DNA of 64,000 bases, from contig DCIM01000077.1 in assembly GCA_002316005.1 (NCBI GenBank), positions 55,287 through 119,286 of the forward strand, given 5' to 3'. Positions within the stretch are counted from its first letter, which is position 1. Every line of letters starts with the position of its first letter. The stretch comes from Prevotellaceae bacterium UBA1726. Lineage in GTDB: Bacteria; Bacteroidota; Bacteroidia; Bacteroidales; Bacteroidaceae. The notes under the pieces are model-generated. The model ran no database searches and had not been told where the DNA came from. It saw only the letters and a list, made by a program, of their open reading frames with translations. Shown one piece after another: positions 58,834 to 64,000 of the stretch. The position numbers and the translations under genes are program-made.

Positions 58834-60093
58834 ATGATTGACACATATATGACTATATTACCTTTGGCGGCAGCGGGTGCTGTTGAGGAAGCAAAGGATT
58901 TCGTAAACGGACTTGATACATTATGGGTTTTGCTTGGCGCAATGCTCGTATTCTGGATGCAGCCTGGTTTTGCTCTTGTTGAGGCAGGCATGACACGCTC
59001 GAAAAACACAGCAAACATTTTGATGAAGAACTTCTGCGATTTCATGTGCGGAAGTGTCTTGTATTGGATTCTCGGTTTCTCTATCATGTATGGCGCAGGT
59101 TCTGCGTTCATCGGTTGGGAAGGATTCGGATTTATAGGAAGCGACTCAAATGTACCCGCAGAGTGTACATTCATTTTCCAGACTGTGTTCTGTGCCACAG
59201 CAGCCACAATCGTTTCTGGTGCAATGGCCGAGCGCACAAAGTTCTCTATGTACTTTGTCTACTCAATGCTCATCTCTGCTGTCATCTATCCAATCGAAGG
59301 CCATTGGTCGTGGGGTGGTGGATGGCTCTCTGAAATGGGCTTCCACGATTTCGCTGGTTCAACAGTAGTTCATCTCTGTGGTGGTGCTTTGGCTCTTGCG
59401 GGTGCTATTGTTCTTGGTCCACGAATTGGCAAGTACGACAAGAATGGAAAGTCGCGTGCTATCCCTGGTCACAACCTCGCACTCTGTGCTCTTGGTGTGT
59501 TCTGCCTTTGGGTGGGATGGTTTGGTTTCAATCCTTGTTCAACAGTAGCCGCTACTGGTTTTGCAAATGCAGTAAGCATGTCGCATGTATTTGTTACAAC
59601 CAACATGGCAGCAGCAACAGGTGGTCTTGCAGCATTGGTCTACACATGGGTTATTGATGGTAAACCTTCTCTTTCAATGGTATGCAACGGTGTACTTGCC
59701 GGATTGGTTGGTATCACTGCCGGTTGCGACTGTGTAAGTATTGGTGCTTCAGCAATCATCGGTGTTGTCACTTCACTCGTTATGTGTGCATCTGTAGCAT
59801 TCATTGATAAGGTTTGTAAGATTGACGATCCTGTAGGTGCTGTCTCGGTTCATGGTGTAGGCGGTATCCTTGGTACAATCCTCACAGGTGTGTTCTGCGA
59901 TCCAAAGATTGACGGTGTAGAGTGTACAATCGGTGTTCAGACTCTTGGAGCAGTTGCTGTTGCAGCATTCGCATTCTGTGCAGGAATGGTAATCTTCCTC
60001 GGTATCAAATACACTCACGGATTACGTTGCGACCGTCGTATTGAAGAGGAAGGACTCGATATCTACGAACACGGAGAGGCGTGCTATAATTAA
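58834..60093 (+). CDS. Ammonium transporter, Amt family
   Basis: This 419-residue inner-membrane protein has 11 predicted helices and conducts ammonium into the cell as a trimer. The N-terminal part has LDTLWVLLGAMLVFWMQPGFALVEAG and MTRSKNTANILMKN, and later DFAGSTVVHLCGG, with the pore histidine, GWFGFNPCST and VHGVGGILGTILTGVF with the second pore histidine. It is preceded by the PII gene, its expected partner. The C-terminal tail (RIEEEGLDIYEHGEACYN) contains the conserved LDxxxHGE stretch that talks to GlnK. Confidence 0.95.
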   Translation: MIDTYMTILPLAAAGAVEEAKDFVNGLDTLWVLLGAMLVFWMQPGFALVEAGMTRSKNTANILMKNFCDFMCGSVLYWILGFSIMYGAGSAFIGWEGFGFIGSDSNVPAECTFIFQTVFCATAATIVSGAMAERTKFSMYFVYSMLISAVIYPIEGHWSWGGGWLSEMGFHDFAGSTVVHLCGGALALAGAIVLGPRIGKYDKNGKSRAIPGHNLALCALGVFCLWVGWFGFNPCSTVAATGFANAVSMSHVFVTTNMAAATGGLAALVYTWVIDGKPSLSMVCNGVLAGLVGITAGCDCVSIGASAIIGVVTSLVMCASVAFIDKVCKIDDPVGAVSVHGVGGILGTILTGVFCDPKIDGVECTIGVQTLGAVAVAAFAFCAGMVIFLGIKYTHGLRCDRRIEEEGLDIYEHGEACYN

Positions 60094-60096
60094 TAT

Positions 60097-60151
60097 CCCC
60101 TTTCCCCCAACCCCTTTCCCCGCTCGGGGCAAGGGGGGTGGATACTCCGTC
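60097..60151. repeat. Dispersed hairpin element, copy 4
   Basis: TTTCCCCCAACCCCTTTCCC, CGCTCGGGGCAAGGGG and GGGTGGATACTCC form a longer version of the GC-rich hairpin, right after the Amt stop. It matches the form at 32873-32914 more than the compact ones. Confidence 0.65.
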
Positions 60152-60262
60152 AGGAGGATAAACATGAAACTAACAACAACCAATGGCGAGCTCGCATGAT
60201 TTTCGACATTGGGTTCGCCATTGGAGGATTTCAAAAAGTTGAATTTCAAAAATGGATGAATT

Positions 60263-60952
60263 ATGAAAAAGATTATTTTGACAGCCGTAATGGCAATGAT
60301 GACAATAAATGTAGTAGTGGCGCAGGATAAGGTGGAGGCAAGCATAGGTGCTGATATCGTGAGCGATTATATCTGGCGTGGTTTGCCTCTGGGCAATGCA
60401 GCCGTTCAGCCCGCCCTCGGTGTTTCCTACAAGGGATTCTCGCTTGGTGCATGGGGTAGCATTGGTATTGCAGATGCCCACGACACAAGGGAGTTCGACC
60501 TCACTGCAGCTTATACTATTGGTGGTTTCAATGTTGGTGTAACCGACTATTGGTTCAATACTGCCGACAAGTATTTCTACTACAAGACTGATGCTACAGC
60601 ACATGTGTTTGAGGCAAATGTCGGTTACGACTTCGGAGTTGCTTCTCTGCAGGTCTACACCAACTTCGCTGGTGCTGATGGGGTGAATGGTGATGGCAAT
60701 CGTGCTTATTCCACATATATTGAGGCTGCAGCACCATTCAAATTCGGTGGATTGGATTGGAAAGCGACATTAGCTGTTGTACCAATAAAGACCACTTTCT
60801 ATGGTACTGACGGTTTTGCAGTGACCAATATCGGTCTCAAGGCCTCAAAGGAAATCAAGATTACCGATTCCTTCGCCTTACCGGTATTCGCTGGTGTAAC
60901 AGCAAATCCATGTGCTAACAAAGCGTATTTCGTATTTGGAATCTCGCTGTAA
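60263..60952 (+). CDS. Outer-membrane beta-barrel protein of the nitrogen locus (TorF-like putative porin)
   Basis: This 229-residue exported protein has a signal peptide (MKKIILTAVMAMMTINVVVAQ) followed by VEASIGADIVSDYIWRGLPLGN, an opening seen in putative porins of the TorF/Gcw-CHP type, and alternating strands ending in KAYFVFGISL. It is next to the ammonium transporter gene, 169 bp downstream, and before asnB. An outer-membrane pore that admits ammonium or another small nitrogen source would fit, but this is inference. Confidence 0.8.
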   Translation: MKKIILTAVMAMMTINVVVAQDKVEASIGADIVSDYIWRGLPLGNAAVQPALGVSYKGFSLGAWGSIGIADAHDTREFDLTAAYTIGGFNVGVTDYWFNTADKYFYYKTDATAHVFEANVGYDFGVASLQVYTNFAGADGVNGDGNRAYSTYIEAAAPFKFGGLDWKATLAVVPIKTTFYGTDGFAVTNIGLKASKEIKITDSFALPVFAGVTANPCANKAYFVFGISL

Positions 60953-60957
60953 TATTC

Positions 60958-61036
60958 TATCAACGAATTTCGCGAATTCCACGAATTAAATTATCATCAG
61001 AAAAATTCGCGTAATTCGCGTAATTCGCTGATAAAA
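60958..61036. repeat. Long imperfect inverted repeat of CGAATT units
   Basis: A left arm of about 33 bases (TATCAACGAATTTCGCGAAT and on) pairs with a right arm containing TTCGCGTAATTCGCGTAATT and CGCTGATA. Inside each arm the 9-10-bp unit CGAATTNCG repeats three times. It starts just after the outer-membrane protein stop and would form a long hairpin. It may act as a terminator-like or mRNA-end element. Confidence 0.75.
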
Positions 61037-61094
61037 ATATAAAACAACAACTAACAACAACAATGTAGAACTCTACCCCAGAGAAAACTAATGA

Positions 61095-61128
61095 TTCCTC
61101 CCCTCGGGGAGGTTAGGTGGGGGCTTTA
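61095..61128. repeat. Dispersed hairpin element, copy 5
   Basis: TTCCTCCCCTCGGGGAGG followed by TTAGGTGGGGGCTTTA ends four bases before the asnB start codon and may affect its translation. It is the best-formed copy of the family and nearly the same as the one within the ketosynthase gene. Confidence 0.85.
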
Positions 61129-61131
61129 ATT

Positions 61132-62853
61132 ATGTGTGGCATAGCATGTATTTTTAATGTAAAGGAACAAAGTCAGGAGTTGCGCAAGAAGGCGCTTAAG
61201 ATGTCGCAGAAGATTCGCCATCGTGGTCCTGACTGGAGTGGAATCTATTGTGGCGGTTCGGCTATTCTTGCTCACGAACGACTCAGTATCGTTGACCCTG
61301 AATCAGGTCAGCAGCCATTGTTCTCGCCCGACAGAAAACAGATTCTTGCCGTAAACGGTGAGATTTACAACCACCGCGAGATTCGTAAGTGGTATGAGGG
61401 AAGATATGAGTTTCAGACAGGTTCTGACTGTGAGGTGATATTGGCACTCTATCGCGACTGGAAGCGTATGGGTAATGACGATCCTTCGTGGATTTTCGAG
61501 AAACTGAATGGAATCTTCGCCTTTGCTCTCTATGATGAGGAAGAGGATACATTCCTTGTGGGTCGCGACCCAATAGGAGTTATTCCGCTTTATATTGGAA
61601 AAGATGCTGACGGCAAGATATATGTGGCTTCTGAGTTGAAGGCCCTTGAGGGTTTCTGCGATGAATACGAACCATTCCTCCCTGGACATTATTACTATTC
61701 AAAACACGGGGAAATGAAGAAATGGTACACCCGTGAGTGGATGGAGAAGATGCCACAGGATTGCTCTGGCGAAACAGGCGAGACGGCAAGTCTTTCTTAC
61801 AAGGGTTCTGTTGAGGCTGTTCACGATGCTCTTGAAAGTGCAGTGAAGCGTCAGTTGATGTGTGATGTGCCTTATGGTGTACTTCTCTCTGGTGGTCTTG
61901 ACTCAAGTGTCACCTCTGCCATTGCAAAGAAGTTCTCTGCCTCTCGTATCGAGGCTGATGGAAATGAGAAAGCATGGTGGCCTCGTCTCCACTCGTTTGC
62001 TGTGGGATTGAAGGGTGCTCCTGATCTTGCAAAGGCAAAGATTGTGGCCGATTATATTGGAACAGTTCACCACGAGATAAACTATACCATACAGGAAGGT
62101 CTTGATGCCATCCGCGATGTGATTTATTTCATTGAGACATACGATGTGACCACTGTTCGTGCCTCTACACCAATGTATCTCCTTGCCCGCGTCATCAAGT
62201 CAATGGGTATCAAGATGGTACTTTCGGGTGAGGGTGCTGACGAGGTGTTTGGTGGATATCTCTATTTCCACAAGGCTCCTGACGCAAAGGAGTTTCATGA
62301 GGAGACAGTACGCAAACTCGGTAAACTCCATCTCTACGACTGCCTTCGTGCCAACAAGTCGTTGAGTGCCTGGGGTGTAGAGGGACGAGTACCTTTCCTC
62401 GACAAGGAGTTCCTTGAGGTGGCAATGTCGTTGAAACCTGAATACAAGATGTGTCCGGGTAATACTATAGAGAAGAAGATTGTGCGCGAGGCATTTGCTG
62501 ATATGCTCCCAGAGAGTGTGGCATGGAGACAGAAAGAGCAGTTCTCTGATGGTGTGGGATATTCGTGGATTGACACACTGAAGCAGATTACCTCAGAGGC
62601 TGTCACAGACGAGCAGATGGCTCATGCAGCAGAGCGTTTCCCAATCAACACTCCTCTCTGCAAGGAGGAATACTACTATCGTAGTATCTTTGAGGAGCAT
62701 TTCCCATCAGAGAGTGCTGCTCGTGCAGTGCCACATGAGGCAAGTGTTGCTTGTTCTACTGCAAAGGCACTTGAATGGGATGAGGCTTGGAAGACAATGA
62801 ACGATCCTTCAGGTCGTGCTGTCTCAGGCGTTCACGAACAGGCTTACGAATAG
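61132..62853 (+). CDS. asnB: Asparagine synthetase B, glutamine-hydrolysing
   Basis: This 573-residue enzyme makes asparagine from aspartate, glutamine and ATP. The start ATG at 61132 gives MCGIACIF, so the mature enzyme begins with catalytic Cys. The glutaminase domain (RHRGPDWSG, NGEIYNH) takes up about 1-200. The synthetase domain has the PP-loop LSGGLDSSVT (about 252-261), and SGEGADEVFGGY, and LRANKSLSAWGVEGRVPFLD. Length is close to E. coli AsnB. It completes the rightward side of the nitrogen island. Confidence 0.95.
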   Translation: MCGIACIFNVKEQSQELRKKALKMSQKIRHRGPDWSGIYCGGSAILAHERLSIVDPESGQQPLFSPDRKQILAVNGEIYNHREIRKWYEGRYEFQTGSDCEVILALYRDWKRMGNDDPSWIFEKLNGIFAFALYDEEEDTFLVGRDPIGVIPLYIGKDADGKIYVASELKALEGFCDEYEPFLPGHYYYSKHGEMKKWYTREWMEKMPQDCSGETGETASLSYKGSVEAVHDALESAVKRQLMCDVPYGVLLSGGLDSSVTSAIAKKFSASRIEADGNEKAWWPRLHSFAVGLKGAPDLAKAKIVADYIGTVHHEINYTIQEGLDAIRDVIYFIETYDVTTVRASTPMYLLARVIKSMGIKMVLSGEGADEVFGGYLYFHKAPDAKEFHEETVRKLGKLHLYDCLRANKSLSAWGVEGRVPFLDKEFLEVAMSLKPEYKMCPGNTIEKKIVREAFADMLPESVAWRQKEQFSDGVGYSWIDTLKQITSEAVTDEQMAHAAERFPINTPLCKEEYYYRSIFEEHFPSESAARAVPHEASVACSTAKALEWDEAWKTMNDPSGRAVSGVHEQAYE

Positions 62854-63122
62854 AATACGCTACTCCGGTGGGAGTATGGAAATTATTGAATAAGATTAGT
62901 TTTTAATGTCCTTTTAGGAACATTGTTTGTTGTTAGAGTAGGGTTGGGGTCGCTGTTGAAGTGATTCCAACTCTCATTTTCTATGGCAATGGCAAAACTT
63001 GCCTCAAAACATGAATTTGTAAATTGTCTTTACTTTCTGCAAAATCGCAAAGTTGCAGTTTTTGTTGCAATCTGCAACATTTATAATTTCATAAATTGTT
63101 GATTTTCAGCAACTTTAGGTTG

Positions 63123-63399
63123 ATTGTTGCAAATGTTGCATTGTTGCATTGTTGCATTTAGTGTCTGTATGACTGAATTTTATGATTCCTCAAAAACTGG
63201 ATGTAAAGATTATTTCAACAAATGACCTTTCCATATATACTATATAATATATATATACATTATAATAATATATATAATAAATTAATTATATACAGACCCG
63301 TATTATCATTTTCTTTTACATTGGCATTTTTTTTCATCTGTAAAAAACGGTTGTACGAGGTGTTATTGCAACAATGCAACAATGCAACATTTGCAACAA
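63123..63399. repeat. 33-bp inverted repeat of ATTGTTGC octamers flanking an AT-rich core
   Basis: The left arm (63124-63156) consists of tandem octamers ATTGTTGC/AATGTTGC. The right arm (63367-63399) is its exact reverse complement over 33 bases (TGCAACAATGCAACAATGCA, then ACATTTGCAACAA). The 210-bp core is very AT-rich with a long TA tract and no ORF. It resembles either a small non-coding mobile element or a structured regulatory region. Confidence 0.85.
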
Positions 63400-63534
63400 A
63401 TATTCGTAACTTATTGATTTTGTGATGATTAACTGTAGGACCATTGTTGCACTTGTTGCAAAAATCTGCCAAATCAGGCGTTTTGGGCGAAGTAAAGAAA
63501 ATAAACATTTCGCACTCTCTTTCTCCGGCGGAAG

Positions 63535-63617
63535 TCATTTCAGTGGAATGAAGTGGTCATTTCAGTGGAATGAGGATGTCATTCAATAGGAATGAGGCGG
63601 TCATTTCAGCGTTCCAA
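63535..63617. repeat. Tandem 22-bp palindrome array 4
   Basis: Units are TCATTTCAGTGGAATGA at 63535 and 63557, TCATTCAATAGGAATGA at 63579 and a half unit TCATTTCAGCG at 63601, with exact 22-bp period. Spacers are agtgg, ggatg and ggcgg, the purine-rich complement of those in arrays 1 and 2. It lies 3' of the BspA-like gene. Confidence 0.93.
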
Positions 63618-63649
63618 TATTCTGTGTGATTTTGGGAAAAGGGATAAAT

Positions 63650-63680
63650 AAAAACGAGCCAGGCGTTATGCTTGGCTCGA
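63650..63680 (-). terminator. Rho-independent terminator of the BspA-like gene
   Basis: CGAGCCA (63655-63661) pairs with TGGCTCG (63673-63679), extended by GGC/GCT inside. The A run before it gives a U run on the minus-strand transcript. Confidence 0.87.
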
Positions 63681-63703
63681 GGTATTTCTTAGTGTTGACT
63701 GCT

Positions 63704-64000
63704 TTACTTCATTCTTGTGCCGGTGGTGGAGAACTTGTTGCCGTTGTGGATGATTACTACGCGGCCGTTCTCGAGGTATTTGCGATTTGAGGCTTGACTA
63801 TTTACGATTTCGCCAATGCCCGAAACCTCATACTCCTGAGTTTTGGTGAATGCCTTCCATACATCTGCAGTGGCATATTTTCCTTTTGTGCCGATTGGAA
63901 CAAACAGAGTGGCTGTGTAGGTTCGAACTTCAGTAAAAATAGATGAAGGAACAGCCAATGGTGTATCCCACTCAACCTTGACGCTATTCAGGGAAGTACA
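63704..64000 (-). CDS. BspA-like leucine-rich-repeat surface protein (C-terminal end, cut by window edge)
   Basis: The frame is open to the window end, so only the last ~98 residues are seen. CTSLNSVKVEWDTPLAVPSS and then the pattern TATLFVPIGTKGKYATADVW followed by KAFT are the closing repeats of BspA/LRR_5-type proteins, which bind host matrix or other ligands. The tail RKYLENGRVVIIHNGNKFST closely matches that of the GH38 enzyme at 42262 and probably serves in surface sorting or anchoring. The start and size of the full protein are unknown. Confidence 0.85.
   Translation of the reverse strand, partial: CTSLNSVKVEWDTPLAVPSSIFTEVRTYTATLFVPIGTKGKYATADVWKAFTKTQEYEVSGIGEIVNSQASNRKYLENGRVVIIHNGNKFSTTGTRMK

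Larger units (their letters stand above)
62854..63649. other. Long AT-rich intergenic region with inverted and octamer repeats, no gene seen
   Basis: No plausible ORF fills this 800-bp gap. After asnB come small hairpins (TACTCC-ggtg-GGAGTA at 62861-62876; AATGT...ACATT at 62904-62923). Then TTGCAAC-type words recur (from 63055), an alternating AT tract lies at 63231-63293, and array 4 lies at 63535-63617. It separates two convergent genes. Confidence 0.7.

Noticed and set aside
63123..63399. Replication origin at the AT-rich core with repeats
   Set aside because: No DnaA-box cluster (TTATCCACA-like) and no dnaA, dnaN or similar marker genes nearby. The repeats are octamers of another sequence.

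Overview
The window looks like a chromosomal segment of a Bacteroidales bacterium, most likely a member of the Prevotellaceae. The reasons are direct: promoters fit the Bacteroidetes pattern (TTTG near -33 and TAnnTTTG near -7) and lack Shine-Dalgarno sites; there are GH2, GH3, GH30-like, GH38 and GH97 glycosidases with signal peptides; S46 dipeptidyl peptidase, type III glutamine synthetase and LL-diaminopimelate aminotransferase are present; and several secreted proteins end in short C-terminal tails of the type IX sorting kind. No rRNA, tRNA, CRISPR array, transposase or phage gene was seen. All CDS look intact apart from the two cut by the window edges.

Layout. 1-2218 (+): end of an RND efflux pump, its outer-membrane channel and a DUF4251 protein. 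2335-9507: divergent GH2 beta-galactosidase (-) and GH3 glucosidase (+), then a membrane-anchored GH25 lysozyme-like protein. 9794-21675 (+): fused SpmA/SpmB protein, polysaccharide flippase, multidomain GH30-like enzyme, DPP7-type peptidase, PfkB sugar kinase, LOG protein, DEAD-box helicase and a TerB-DnaJ protein. 21767-41125 (-): a 20-gene lipid/polyketide locus of the aryl-polyene type. It has three ketosynthases (two fused to a second ketosynthase-like domain), three ACPs, two hotdog dehydratases, a thioesterase, a ketoreductase, an AMP ligase, a GT2-acyltransferase fusion, an LpxL-like acyltransferase, an MMPL exporter, a LolA-like carrier, a small EamA transporter, an FAD desaturase-like enzyme and two esterases. 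An outer-membrane barrel gene (41141-41629) precedes it. 42262-49631 (-): carbohydrate operon of FGGY kinase, GH97 and GH38. 49771-53394 (-): large leucine-rich-repeat surface protein. 53649-62853: nitrogen island, with dapF-dapL-glnN leftward and PII, Amt, outer-membrane protein and asnB rightward from one divergent promoter region. 63704-64000 (-): C-terminal end of a BspA-like repeat protein.

How the genes work together. In the aryl-polyene-type locus the AMP ligase would load a starter on an ACP. The ketosynthases, ketoreductase and dehydratases would extend it to a polyene, the acyltransferase and glycosyltransferase modules would build the lipid anchor, and MMPL plus LolA would move it outward. 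In the nitrogen island Amt imports ammonium, PII senses nitrogen status, and GlnN and AsnB assimilate it. The carbohydrate operon and the GH2/GH3 pair release and phosphorylate sugars, but no SusC/SusD pair lies in the window.

The most unusual signal is non-coding. Four intergenic arrays (9523-9621, 28362-28444, 41915-41997, 63535-63617) are built from a 17-bp near-palindrome, TCATTYCANTGRAATGA, repeated with an exact 22-bp period and 5-bp variable spacers. A second dispersed family (CCTCCCC hairpin followed by GGTTAGGTGGGG) occurs five times, once inside a ketosynthase gene. The AT-rich intergenic regions near 41.9 kb and 63.2 kb carry TTGCAACA repeats, and the latter also carries a 33-bp inverted repeat.
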